Origin: Thalassobellus citreus
GTDB taxonomy: Bacteria > Bacteroidota > Bacteroidia > Flavobacteriales > Flavobacteriaceae
NCBI RefSeq assembly: GCF_044385915.1
Contig: NZ_JBISCC010000117.1
Coordinates: 124,001-188,000, forward strand
DNA: 64,000 nucleotides
Reading direction: 5' to 3'
Shown here: positions 17,508 through 26,881 of the stretch, one piece after another
How positions within the stretch are numbered: the first letter of the stretch is position 1
How the letters are laid out: the number at the start of each line of letters is the position of its first letter
Translations under genes and position numbers: made by a program
Notes under the pieces: model-generated
What the model saw: the letters and a program-made list of their open reading frames with translations, nothing else
Told to the model about the DNA's origin: nothing
Database searches by the model: none

Positions 17508-18643
17508 AACTAACCAGTAAAATAGTAATTAAAGATGATTACGTTAGATCTGATGGCACCAGCGCATTGTATCTAGTTTTATATTTAAACAAGCGCAAAC
17601 GAGTACCTTTAAACATATCGGTACCGCCTAAGTTTTTTGATAAGAAAAAACAGCGGGTTAAGAAGAACTACAAACAATCGGGTGACTATAACTTGATTAT
17701 AGAAAAAATGTTAGGCGATTTAAATTTAATTGAAGTCAACTACAGATTAAACAACGAGCAATTAACTATAGATAGATTATTAGAAGAATTATTTACACCA
17801 TCGTTACGCGTGAATTATAACGTGTTTGCTAGTAAAGTTTTAGAAGACCAGAAAAACAAAGGCTATATAAAAGCCTCAACCTACAGGCAGCAAGAAGGTG
17901 CATTACAAAAAATTAAAACATATAAAAACCCATTATTGTTTTCAGATATTAATGAAGATTTTTTACAAAAGTTTAAAATGTACCTAAAAAATAATTTAAA
18001 AAACAAGCCTGCGACCATACAAAGCACTATTAAGAACTTTAAAAAATATTTACACATAGCTAATAAGAGCGGAATTAAAACAACTTTACACTATAGCGAT
18101 ATTACAGTAAAATCTATGAAAGGAGATTTTACCTTTTTGCTTCCTAAAGAATTAAAAGCGTTACATCTTTTTTATAACAGTCCGTTTATTAACGCTACAT
18201 GGAAAAATATTTTGCAACGGTATTTGTTTTGCTGCTTTACAGGCTTACGAATTGGAGATATTGAAAAACTAACTGAAGATAACTTTATAGAAAACACCAT
18301 TGTTTTTACATCTGGTAAAACTGATAAATTCCAAAGAATTAAATTAAATGAAACTGCTAAAGCTTTAATTTCCTTTCCTCATATATTCGACAATAATTAC
18401 ACCAGGGAATATATAAATAGAGAATTAAAAGAAATTGCTAAATCTTGTGGCATTAAAAAGCGTTTATATTTTCATAGTTCACGCCATACGTTTGCTACTA
18501 ATTATTTAATTAAAGGCGGACAGATACAAAATTTACAAAAAGCTTTAGGACACAGCAAAATAGAAACCACCATGGTGTATGCGCATGTAGTTGATAGTTT
18601 AATGAATGAAGAAATTGGTAATTTAGATGATATTGTAAACTAA
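17495..18643 (+). CDS. int: Phage integrase (tyrosine recombinase)
   Basis: Catalyses site-specific integration at tRNA-Arg. With the ATG at 17495 it has 382 aa and the N-terminus MNGTKLTSKIVIKDDYVRSD; an ATG at 17441 is also in frame. An arm-binding domain and a SAM-like core-binding domain (residues about 80-190) precede the catalytic domain: Arg in FTGLRIGD, HSSRHTFAT, and the nucleophile Tyr in HSKIETTMVYAHV. It reads away from the tRNA and its 3' end overlaps the convergent tail gene by 4 bp. Confidence 0.92.
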   Translation: MNGTKLTSKIVIKDDYVRSDGTSALYLVLYLNKRKRVPLNISVPPKFFDKKKQRVKKNYKQSGDYNLIIEKMLGDLNLIEVNYRLNNEQLTIDRLLEELFTPSLRVNYNVFASKVLEDQKNKGYIKASTYRQQEGALQKIKTYKNPLLFSDINEDFLQKFKMYLKNNLKNKPATIQSTIKNFKKYLHIANKSGIKTTLHYSDITVKSMKGDFTFLLPKELKALHLFYNSPFINATWKNILQRYLFCCFTGLRIGDIEKLTEDNFIENTIVFTSGKTDKFQRIKLNETAKALISFPHIFDNNYTREYINRELKEIAKSCGIKKRLYFHSSRHTFATNYLIKGGQIQNLQKALGHSKIETTMVYAHVVDSLMNEEIGNLDDIVN

Positions 18644-20418
18644 AACGTTTCACTTTCAACATCTACTTGCACATGTTCGTCGTTTATTCGTTTAGTACGG
18701 ATGCTTTTAATGATGTGTTTTTTACTGTATTTAAATAAACCTTCTTTTATGTTGTAAGGTTCTGAAATATGCTTTTTAAAAGTGTCCTTATACGTTTCGG
18801 AATTGGCTCGAAATTTTAACCATTTTACCCAGAAGTTTGAAGCTATATCTTGAAGCGATAAACTTATATTATTTACTTTTTGAGCCGCCAAAGGTTCGTT
18901 ACCTACCAAACCATCATATAAACAAAACATTAAATCTTGTTCGTCTTTAGGATAAACAGCAGTTACACTATTATAATTATCGGTTACTTCTAAAGGCAAC
19001 ACCTTCATTTCTATTTTTTGCGTTTCTTGATCTACAAAATCGGTTGAATCATAAATTTGACCTTCGGCACTAAATAACACTTCTTGTTTATCAGGATAAG
19101 AAAGTTTAAAAAGATTGTTTTCAATCAATCCTCGTTTTGGTTCAGGCTGTTCTAAATGGCGTTTGTCTTGATATATCAAATTCTCTAAAGCATTATCTAA
19201 AAAACTAATATATACAGATGTATGCGTATAATCAAACTTAAGATTAAGCCATGTTTTAACACGGTTTACAAACTCTCTACATACCATATCTGGCATAAAA
19301 TCGGCTATTGTATAAGCATCTGGAAATACATTTTTTCGACCTTCTTTAAACTCGTAAGTAAAATTATTAAAATTAGCAATACTGTTATACTGTTCGTAAA
19401 GCTTTAACTCTACTTTTATATCATCAAAAACCGAAGTATTTACAATATTAATATCTAAAGTTTCATTTATAGACACTTGCTTATTTACAGAAGATGCTTC
19501 ATACAAAACCACATCGTTTTGCGTTATTTTAAGCTGAAAAAACGAAGCCGTGGCATTACTCATATTAATACGAAACTTTATACTATACGACCCAACACTT
19601 AAAGGCGTGTGTATATGCTCGTAAACATTAATGGTTTTACCTGAAATTGTTTGCTGACGCGTATACATATCAAAACTATAATCTTCAAACTGAGACACTG
19701 AATACTTTTCAAAAAACAATTTTGGCACCATCACTATTTTTTTTATAAGCGGATGGCTTACTACTTCGCCTCGTATTTCTAAACCTTCGGTTTTAAAAAT
19801 AGTTTTAAGTATTTCTAATAAATAAGGGCAAGGTTGCATAACATTTCTGTTTACAGTAGTTGGCACACCTTCAACATTATCTATACTATTAACAGGGAAT
19901 TCCCAAGAACTATTATTTACATAATTGTTTACAAAATACTCGAAACCTTCATAACCACTACGTTGTTTTATTTCTTCTCTAAAAATTTTAGGAAAGTTAT
20001 GTGTTGCTTCTGGCCACGACTTACTTATTTGAGCCTTAGCAAAAACAGGTAAACCAGACGACGCTACCATAACTCCAAATTGCAAGAGGTTTAGTTTTTT
20101 ATCGAAAACAGGTAATACTTCTTTACCATAATAAAATACAATTTCGGCAACGTCACCAACCACATCGTTAATAGATATATATGCATCGTAAAAATTACGA
20201 TCTATAGTTAAGTACCCGTATATTTTCTTTTTATAAGATTTTATTACGCTGTAATTAACAAGACCTAACTTAACAGCAACTTTAGGCGTTAGTTTAACTT
20301 TAGCTGGAAAACTAAACGACTTACTTATTTTATCGGAAAACAAATCACTTGTTTCGTTAAACGTGAGCTGTAAATTTGATACATCCCATTCCCATGTGTT
20401 TGTTTGAAATTTTATCAT
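18640..20418 (-). CDS. Tail-tip/hub structural protein (putative)
   Basis: A 592-aa protein starting MIKFQTNTWEWDVSNLQLTF. It is the last gene of the tail block, two genes after the tape measure, the place where siphovirus distal tail or hub proteins are encoded. The middle part (residues about 270-400) has a beta-strand-rich, carbohydrate-module-like pattern (GSYSIKFRINMSNATASFFQL). No catalytic motif seen. Overlaps the previous gene by 4 bp. The role is inferred from position. Confidence 0.6.
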   Translation of the reverse strand: MIKFQTNTWEWDVSNLQLTFNETSDLFSDKISKSFSFPAKVKLTPKVAVKLGLVNYSVIKSYKKKIYGYLTIDRNFYDAYISINDVVGDVAEIVFYYGKEVLPVFDKKLNLLQFGVMVASSGLPVFAKAQISKSWPEATHNFPKIFREEIKQRSGYEGFEYFVNNYVNNSSWEFPVNSIDNVEGVPTTVNRNVMQPCPYLLEILKTIFKTEGLEIRGEVVSHPLIKKIVMVPKLFFEKYSVSQFEDYSFDMYTRQQTISGKTINVYEHIHTPLSVGSYSIKFRINMSNATASFFQLKITQNDVVLYEASSVNKQVSINETLDINIVNTSVFDDIKVELKLYEQYNSIANFNNFTYEFKEGRKNVFPDAYTIADFMPDMVCREFVNRVKTWLNLKFDYTHTSVYISFLDNALENLIYQDKRHLEQPEPKRGLIENNLFKLSYPDKQEVLFSAEGQIYDSTDFVDQETQKIEMKVLPLEVTDNYNSVTAVYPKDEQDLMFCLYDGLVGNEPLAAQKVNNISLSLQDIASNFWVKWLKFRANSETYKDTFKKHISEPYNIKEGLFKYSKKHIIKSIRTKRINDEHVQVDVESETF

Positions 20419-22346
20419 ACTAAAGCGCGTTTAAATTTAAGATTAAAACTATGCGTATGCCTGCGCGTTTCGTAAACCTCTAATTTTTTGGTTGTAAAAT
20501 AAATTTCAACTGGCTCGCCATCAAAATATATAAATTTTCGTTTTGCTTTTAATATATAAACTAACCAGTCTACTTCTTCTTGAGAACGAACAAACCCTGT
20601 GTTTAAAGTGTATTCTACACCATAATCTATACTAACCACTTTTGTTAATTCTTTACCATCTACAGCAATTTGCGTAGTAACATCTTTTATAGTTGGTGTT
20701 TTTGTTAAAAAACCTGTTGTTGGGAAAAGCTCGAAATCGCCCCATTCGTTTTCAAAAGCTAATAAATTTTCTTCAGGAGTATTAGCTATTATAGTAACAT
20801 CAACTTCTATGGTTCCCCAAGAGATTTTTATATTATCACCAGCTTTTAAATTAAGAGTGCTCAAATTAACAATAGCATTATAAACCATTAACGACCCGCT
20901 AATAGAGGTTTCAAAAGTATAAGAAGCATCGCCTGTTATATTTATTTCGGTTGATGGTAAAAACCTAGAACTTAAACTTAAAATTGCTTTATTAGTAACC
21001 GTAATAGCAGACGGTATATAACAAAGCTTATTTTCAATAGCAGGCGTTTTTCCTTTTAAGAAAAATAAATTTTGAAACTGTTCTATTTGAGCTACAGCTT
21101 CAGTAAACTTATTAATATTAAATGCTGTAAAACCAATGTTTATAGGTGTAATATTGTTTTGAATGCGGGTGTTAAACAACGTAGGCGGTGGTACTAACGG
21201 CATTAAACTATTGGTTTCTAAACCAATAATGGTTTTTGCAACTCCTTTATGATAAGGTTCTTCTTGTGTGTAAGGCAAATTATCTATACCGTTAGCTGTT
21301 ACCATATCTAAAAGCAACCAATTATTATCGGCAGTAGATGTAACCTCTAAAGTGTTTCTATCATCGGCATAATACAACCCGTAACTTTCAACGCCTTTAG
21401 TGTAAAACGTAATAATTTTAACGGTGACGTATATTTTCTTTACAATATCGCCCATGGTAAAAGTTATAGGCGCTGTAAGTTCTCCAACGTCTAAAGCTTC
21501 AGAGTCTACCGAAATAGTTGCATTGGTTATTCCTGCACCGCCAGACTCAGCCGAAATTACAGGCCAATAGTTTTCTTTTGTAGCAACCCAGTTACCAGAA
21601 GATTCTATAATAATGGGTAGCTCTTTTAGGTTTTCAACTTCAAACTCGCTTACAAATTCGAAATTTCTAGGTGTTACATATAAAAAATCGGTTTCGGTAT
21701 CACCTTCGGTTACTGTTAAAGAAACAAGCGCGGTACGAAGCGGTGAAACGCTATCTTGAACCGTAATTATAGCTTCGTAATAACCAGGTGTTAAACCTGT
21801 AGGATCTACACCAACATAAACACTACTATTACCCACTCCTGTTTTAGGTGAAGCAAACGTTACCCACGTTTGATTTGCGGTTAAATTCCAATTTGTTTCT
21901 GTTTGGATTTGCAATGTTTTATTTTGCGGTAAAGGGTCGCCAATTAAATAATTACCAAACGGTAGTGTAGTTGGACTTATAGTTAAAAGCACGGTATCTT
22001 CTACTGTTAAAGTAGCCGTGTAGTAATACCCATAAACAGCACTATGATACGTACCCCAACCACTAACATAAACATCGTATTGCACAGATAATTTAGCAGT
22101 ATAACTACCTTCAGATAAACTTTCAGCAACAGTTTCGTTTACATCTAGTTGAAATTCTAAATCTTTAGTATCAGGGTTTAAGGCTAAATTTTTTAACACC
22201 AACCAATTAGGCAGGTTTAACACTTGGTAATTTCTAGTGTTATAGTTAGCGAGTGATACTTGCGAAAACCTTACAAATCCTGTTGGAACAGGAGATTGAC
22301 TGTATTTTTTATAAGGAAAGGTATTTGCTGTAGGATTAAAAGCCAT
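20415..22346 (-). CDS. Tail protein with BACON-like repeats
   Basis: A 643-aa protein. Residues about 115-210 (LLTISPTTLPFG, NWNLTANQTWVTFASPKTG, LTPGYYEAIITV) and about 215-310 (LYVTPRNFEFVSE, NWVATKENYWPVISAESGG, APITF) resemble BACON domains, Ig-like modules of Bacteroidota proteins and their phages that are thought to bind carbohydrate or mucin. The C-terminal third (KRKFIYFDGEPVEIYFTTKK) resembles proteins attached at the tail tip. Located just after the tape measure gene (3-bp gap), so probably a distal-tail or adhesion component. Confidence 0.65.
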   Translation of the reverse strand: MAFNPTANTFPYKKYSQSPVPTGFVRFSQVSLANYNTRNYQVLNLPNWLVLKNLALNPDTKDLEFQLDVNETVAESLSEGSYTAKLSVQYDVYVSGWGTYHSAVYGYYYTATLTVEDTVLLTISPTTLPFGNYLIGDPLPQNKTLQIQTETNWNLTANQTWVTFASPKTGVGNSSVYVGVDPTGLTPGYYEAIITVQDSVSPLRTALVSLTVTEGDTETDFLYVTPRNFEFVSEFEVENLKELPIIIESSGNWVATKENYWPVISAESGGAGITNATISVDSEALDVGELTAPITFTMGDIVKKIYVTVKIITFYTKGVESYGLYYADDRNTLEVTSTADNNWLLLDMVTANGIDNLPYTQEEPYHKGVAKTIIGLETNSLMPLVPPPTLFNTRIQNNITPINIGFTAFNINKFTEAVAQIEQFQNLFFLKGKTPAIENKLCYIPSAITVTNKAILSLSSRFLPSTEINITGDASYTFETSISGSLMVYNAIVNLSTLNLKAGDNIKISWGTIEVDVTIIANTPEENLLAFENEWGDFELFPTTGFLTKTPTIKDVTTQIAVDGKELTKVVSIDYGVEYTLNTGFVRSQEEVDWLVYILKAKRKFIYFDGEPVEIYFTTKKLEVYETRRHTHSFNLKFKRALV

Positions 22347-22349
22347 ATC

Positions 22350-25300
22350 TTAATTTTTAGATGCTAGTTTAGTAGCGGTTAGTTTATCTTCTATTTCTTG
22401 GCGCTCTAGTTCTTGCTCGATGCCGTAGTTTATATGTGCTTTTACGCCTTTTTCTACTAATTGGTTTACTGCTGCTGCAAGTACTAGCATGGTTTCGTTA
22501 TTGTTGGACGATGCAGGTAATTCTACAGGTTCGTTATTGGTTGGTTGTGATGGTGTATAAGAACCCGTTTCGTAACCAGGAACAGGACGACCAGATAAAC
22601 GCATAATATAATCTACTATTTGCGGGTCCATTTTACGGAAGGTGTCAGGATCTACAATAAGCTCTGGACGTTCGCCTACTAATATCTCTGGATTGTTAGC
22701 TATATGAGTATTACTACTTTTTATACTTGCATTGTAACGTTTACCATCTTGAGCGCGAGTTACTGGGTAAAGGCCTTCTTCGAAGCCTTTAAGTGCTGAA
22801 GCTGCTATTGTAGCCATTTGAATTCCAGCATTTATATTATTTGCAGCCGTATTTTTAGCTGCGTTCACCGTGTTTATACCAACCCAAGGCTGTCCTCCTG
22901 TTAACGGAGACATTGCAACCGCCGCCATATTTGCTGCAGCAGTTGACGATGTTATTTTAGCATTAGCTAAAGCAGTTGATTGCACAATTTCTGAAATAGC
23001 TTTTCCTTTTTGAAACAGAAACAATGCTTTACCTAAAACGGTTTCTTGCTTAAAAACACCTTGTAAAATATTTAAACCTCCGTTTAATAGGTTTTTTTTA
23101 GCGTTTTGAAAATTTGCTTCTGCTTTTATTGACTCTTGTTTATATTTTAACTCTTGAGCCGCCAGCTTCTCTTTAGCTGCTTTGTCTTTAGCTGCTCTTT
23201 GTTCTGCAAAACCATCACGAATAGCTTGGATTTCATTAAACTTAGCAGTTTCTAATTGCGCGAGTAATTCGGTATCACCAGCAGCTTCTTCGGTTAACTT
23301 CTCAAACTCTAATTCTTTACGTATTACAGCTTCTTCTTCGGCTAATTGGTCTTTATCTACTTGCTTTAATTGGTCGCGAATGGCTTGCTCTTCATCAAAC
23401 TTATCAATAGCACCTTGAACGGCTTGTTTAACAGCTAACGCGTCTTTAGCCGCTTTATCTTTATTACTTGTGCCAACATCATTATTAGACAAGTCGTTCT
23501 CTTTTTTGTCATCTTCTGGTTTATCTGGCTCTGTAACTGTTTCTTCGACAAGTCCAGACTCTTCTTTAAACTTATTTATTTCGGCGGTTAAATCGGCAAA
23601 AGCTGCTTGTTTTTCTTTTAATTTTTCAGCCGCAATACCACCTGTTCCTGTTAAGTTTTCATCACTTAAAAGTGTAAGTGTTTCTAACAACTTATTAGCA
23701 GAGGTCTTCATAAACCCCGATTGCTCTCTTGCTTTTTCTAAAGCCGCCGCACGTCGTTCGGTTAAGGTATTATTTAAATTAACTTCAATCCCTAAAGCGC
23801 GTTCAGCTTCAGCTAAAGTTTCTAAGCTTTCAGCTTTTTTGTCGGCAATGTAAATTTGTGTGTTAGCAGCAGAATCGGCGACTTCATTTAATTCATCAAC
23901 CTTTTTTTGTAGAATAATTCTATTAATATACTGATTGTTTATTTCGCCGAGTATAGAAGACAGCTGTTCGTTAGACGCGTTTTCTAAATCGATGTTTTCT
24001 ACAAATTTTGGATATTGCTCGTTTAACTGTTTAATTATTTTTTTACGATCACCTTCCGTTGTATTTACATCTGTAAGTTTTGTAATTAAAATATTAGCCT
24101 GAACTTGCTCTTGTTTTAAATTATCGACCAAAGATGTTTGAGCGCCTAATAAATTTGCAGCACCTAATTTTAATTTGGAATACATAATATTTAAAGAACT
24201 CCCTGTACCTGTAAGTTCTAGCCAAACATTGTTCGCGGCCTCATTAGCTTTAATTTCTAATTTTTTAGCTTCTAAATATGTATTGGTCGTTGTTGTTAAA
24301 TCGCCAGTTTCAAGATTGATGTTTTGAAGATTAGCTAAATACTTGTACCCAGCGTCTTCTCCTGGACCACCAAAAATATCGGCAATTGCTTGACCAACTT
24401 CGGCAGATTGCGGTGGTAATTCAGATAGCTTTTTAGAAACCAGTTGCATAACATCGAAGGTGGTTTGACTACCGTTTTTTAAAGACTCCTGAACCTTATC
24501 GGAAGAAATACCAATAGCTTCTAAACCTTCTCGTGTTGCTGGTGGCAATTCTCTTAAACGAATATTAGCTTCTTTAATAGAATCGACTCCTTTATCGGAA
24601 TAAATACCAGATTTTACTTCTTGCGTCATTAACGCAATTGCTTGATCTGCACTAAAACCAGACTCTTTTAATAAAACTGGATATTCGCGAAGTTTATCTA
24701 AAAATTCTTCGTTAGCATCGGCACCATCTAAAAAACCATCTTTAACTAAATCTAAAGCTTTATTAAAATCTATTTCCATGCCCTGTGCAAAATTATGCAC
24801 AGCTTCGGTCATTTGTTTGGTGTCTTTATCGTAAGCATCAGACAAGCCTTTAATACCCGCAGTTGCCGATTTAAGCGCTAACCCTTTTAAGCCTGTTATT
24901 TGCTGAAGTGTAGATTTTACTTTATTTAGAACTTTTACGCTATCAACAACTACATTACCGAATTTCAATATAGCACCTACACTAAAAGCACCTGTCACTA
25001 AAGCTCCAATACCGCCAATATTAGACTTCATTTTACCAAGAATACCTCCCGTTTCTTTAGCACGACCTTTTAGTTCGTTTAGTCTACCACTAACAGCTTG
25101 CAACTCTTTTTCGTATTTTTTATAAGCAGCGGTATCAGGTTTTGTATTTGAGAGAATAATTCTTAGCCTGGTTTGCTCCTTACCTAATTGCTTAGTTGTT
25201 AAACCTGTTATACCAATCTCCTTACGAAGATCAATCATTTTAGCTTTATTATCTTTTACAGCATCGTTGTTTTTTCGTAATTCTTTAGTTATCTGTTTGT

Positions 25301-25481
25301 ATTCGGCTGATTCTTTTTTTCCTTCTGAAATTAAAAGCTGTTTTGCTTTTCGTAAATCGTCACTAGACCTCGCTATCTTCCTGTTAGCAGATTCTAATTC
25401 ACCTAAAGCTTTCTGCGCTTTATTACCGCCGTTTATTTCGATGGTGTATTTTAACGTTTCGTCTATAATTTTTTTAGCCAT
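22350..25481 (-). CDS. Tail tape measure protein
   Basis: A 1,043-aa protein that sets tail length and helps DNA injection. Coiled-coil N-terminus (residues about 15-140), hydrophobic stretch GGIGALVTGAFSVGAILKFGN near 155, a PhageMin_Tail region (about 200-400), and long Ala/Glu/Lys-rich helices (about 650-780). Hydrophobic Ala-rich helices lie near 800-870. At about 0.15 nm per residue the tail would be roughly 150 nm. Overlaps the preceding gene by 1 bp. Confidence 0.88.
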   Translation of the reverse strand: MAKKIIDETLKYTIEINGGNKAQKALGELESANRKIARSSDDLRKAKQLLISEGKKESAEYKQITKELRKNNDAVKDNKAKMIDLRKEIGITGLTTKQLGKEQTRLRIILSNTKPDTAAYKKYEKELQAVSGRLNELKGRAKETGGILGKMKSNIGGIGALVTGAFSVGAILKFGNVVVDSVKVLNKVKSTLQQITGLKGLALKSATAGIKGLSDAYDKDTKQMTEAVHNFAQGMEIDFNKALDLVKDGFLDGADANEEFLDKLREYPVLLKESGFSADQAIALMTQEVKSGIYSDKGVDSIKEANIRLRELPPATREGLEAIGISSDKVQESLKNGSQTTFDVMQLVSKKLSELPPQSAEVGQAIADIFGGPGEDAGYKYLANLQNINLETGDLTTTTNTYLEAKKLEIKANEAANNVWLELTGTGSSLNIMYSKLKLGAANLLGAQTSLVDNLKQEQVQANILITKLTDVNTTEGDRKKIIKQLNEQYPKFVENIDLENASNEQLSSILGEINNQYINRIILQKKVDELNEVADSAANTQIYIADKKAESLETLAEAERALGIEVNLNNTLTERRAAALEKAREQSGFMKTSANKLLETLTLLSDENLTGTGGIAAEKLKEKQAAFADLTAEINKFKEESGLVEETVTEPDKPEDDKKENDLSNNDVGTSNKDKAAKDALAVKQAVQGAIDKFDEEQAIRDQLKQVDKDQLAEEEAVIRKELEFEKLTEEAAGDTELLAQLETAKFNEIQAIRDGFAEQRAAKDKAAKEKLAAQELKYKQESIKAEANFQNAKKNLLNGGLNILQGVFKQETVLGKALFLFQKGKAISEIVQSTALANAKITSSTAAANMAAVAMSPLTGGQPWVGINTVNAAKNTAANNINAGIQMATIAASALKGFEEGLYPVTRAQDGKRYNASIKSSNTHIANNPEILVGERPELIVDPDTFRKMDPQIVDYIMRLSGRPVPGYETGSYTPSQPTNNEPVELPASSNNNETMLVLAAAVNQLVEKGVKAHINYGIEQELERQEIEDKLTATKLASKN

Positions 25482-25849
25482 TATAGTACGATTTTATGTT
25501 CTTGAGCGATTAGGTTTCTAACATCGTCGGTTAACCCAAATTGAAGCTGATTAATGATGTTATTAAAGTGGCCATAAATAATAGTATTGTGGTTAGGTAT
25601 AGCTTTTTGTTTTCGACCACGAATGTTTTTCATATCTATAACCCTTTGCATTATAGAATGCTCTACTACTAACGCGGTACCTGTAACTGTAAACTTGCGT
25701 TTTTCGAGTATTGTTTTTTTAAATTTTGGATTGAAACGATTTAAAACTCGTTCTTGCGCCGAAAATATATTGCTTGCTTCCTGTTTTAGGACGCGCTGTG
25801 TATATTTTTCGTTTATAGTATTAGTGGCTTTGCTACGTATGGCGTTCAT
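25481..25849 (-). CDS. Small basic tail-block protein, unknown
   Basis: A 122-aa basic protein (MNAIRSKATNTINEKYTQRV) that I do not recognise. It is the first gene behind late promoter P1 and its stop overlaps the tape measure start by one base. Position suggests a tail assembly or tape-measure partner. Confidence 0.6.
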   Translation of the reverse strand: MNAIRSKATNTINEKYTQRVLKQEASNIFSAQERVLNRFNPKFKKTILEKRKFTVTGTALVVEHSIMQRVIDMKNIRGRKQKAIPNHNTIIYGHFNNIINQLQFGLTDDVRNLIAQEHKIVL

Positions 25850-25854
25850 AGTAG

Positions 25855-25890
25855 CAAGTTTAATAAAGGAAGTGGTTTATTAAAAGGACA
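25855..25890 (-). promoter_or_regulatory. Phage late promoter P1
   Basis: Read leftward: TGTCCTTTT (25882-25890), 19 bp, TAAACTTG (25855-25862), 6 bp before the ATG at 25849. One of five copies of the same module. Its upstream element overlaps the arm of the preceding terminator hairpin. Confidence 0.75.
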
Positions 25891-25912
25891 CGCCCGCGAG
25901 TAGCGGGCGTGT
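25888..25912 (-). terminator. GC-rich terminator hairpin overlapping P1
   Basis: ACACGCCCGC (25888-25897), loop GAGTA, GCGGGCGTGT (25903-25912), a 10-bp stem much richer in GC than its surroundings. Read leftward it is followed by CCTTTT, which is at the same time the upstream element of P1, so termination of the chaperone genes and initiation of the tape-measure block are superimposed. Confidence 0.7.
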
Positions 25913-25918
25913 TAAATA

Positions 25919-26209
25919 TTAATCTTGTGTTTGGTATTCGATAAACGATTTTATTTTATCGGGATTATCTTTTATTATAAAGGTTAGCGATAATGCAGAA
26001 TTTAAAAAGGCTGCTACTACTTTTTGTTCTTTTTTAGAATAAATTTGCTCGTTTAAAGATAATAAGCAATCGTGTAAATGCTGTTGCGCATTAGGAATAA
26101 ATTCTAAATGCCCGCCAAAACTATCTAGCCAATAAGCTAATTTCGTTTCGATAGCGGTGGTTTCTTGTTGTTCTTCTGTGTTTGAATTATTATTAGCATC
26201 CATAATCAT
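25919..26209 (-). CDS. Putative tail assembly chaperone, second frame
   Basis: A 96-aa acidic protein (MIMDANNNSNTEEQQETT), overlapping the stop of the 148-aa gene in the -1 frame (TAATG). Two overlapping genes of this size just before the tape measure are typical of G/GT-type tail chaperones of siphoviruses. An ATG is available, so ordinary re-initiation could also make it. Confidence 0.55.
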   Translation of the reverse strand: MIMDANNNSNTEEQQETTAIETKLAYWLDSFGGHLEFIPNAQQHLHDCLLSLNEQIYSKKEQKVVAAFLNSALSLTFIIKDNPDKIKSFIEYQTQD

Positions 26210-26655
26210 TAAGCTTTTAAGGTTAATGAATCGCTAACATCTAGTTCTGGAGATAGTTGTTTTTGGATAGCCGATATTAAAATTATTACATTATCTATAT
26301 GTTTACTAGAAAACCAGATACTTGCATCTGAAATAACATCGTACATTTCTACAAAATTTAACTGAGTAAATTTGCTTGAAAAATAAAACACATCGTTTGG
26401 ATAACGATTTAAAACATCTAGAAAATTAATTACATGATTAAATTCTATTAGGTTTAAAATTAACTGACGCTTACCATTTAAACGTTCTTGCATATCAAGC
26501 TCTGCTTCAATCTCCGATTTAAATTTAGCTACATACTTATGTTTAGCCGTTTTTAAAGCATTAATTACTTGTGGTAATTTGTTAGTGTTTACAAATTGCT
26601 CTACAATGTGTGTGGTGTTTTGCACAACTGCTGTTGCTTCGATTGTTTTTCGCAT
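26209..26655 (-). CDS. Putative tail assembly chaperone, first frame
   Basis: A 148-aa mostly helical protein (MRKTIEATAVVQNTTHIVEQ), sequence not recognised. The role as tail assembly chaperone is inferred from size, overlap with a -1-frame ORF and position before the tape measure. Its first five codons are part of an inverted repeat with the leader at 26687-26700, so its translation may be controlled by RNA structure. Confidence 0.5.
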   Translation of the reverse strand: MRKTIEATAVVQNTTHIVEQFVNTNKLPQVINALKTAKHKYVAKFKSEIEAELDMQERLNGKRQLILNLIEFNHVINFLDVLNRYPNDVFYFSSKFTQLNFVEMYDVISDASIWFSSKHIDNVIILISAIQKQLSPELDVSDSLTLKA

Positions 26656-26839
26656 AATATATTATTTATAAATACCCACGTAAGTTTGCGAAAAACAATC
26701 GTCAAAATGAATTGAGAAGTATAAGCCGCTAAGCTTATCTTACGTGGGATTTGATTAAATTTTTTGAGTTCCATTTATTAAAATGATTATTTTTCGCAAT
26801 ACGAATATACAAAAAAAAGCCAACACATTTACGTATTTG
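26641..26839 (-). promoter_or_regulatory. Structured leader B: operator, promoter and start-codon-pairing element
   Basis: Leftward order: palindrome-like CAAATACGTAAATGTGTTGG (26820-26839); a TATATTCG -7-like box; element 1 TTGCGAAAAATAATC (26785-26799); hairpin arms CCCACGTAAG/CTTACGTGGG (26739-26748, 26675-26684); element 2 GATTGTTTTTCGCA (26687-26700); element 3 ATGCGAAAAACAATC (26641-26655), which contains the start codon. Elements 2 and 3 pair over 14 bp. Homologous to leader A at 37777-37970. Confidence 0.6.
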
Positions 26840-26881
26840 CTTTTTTTACCCCTATATGGGGTGGATAAAGATTAGTTTATA

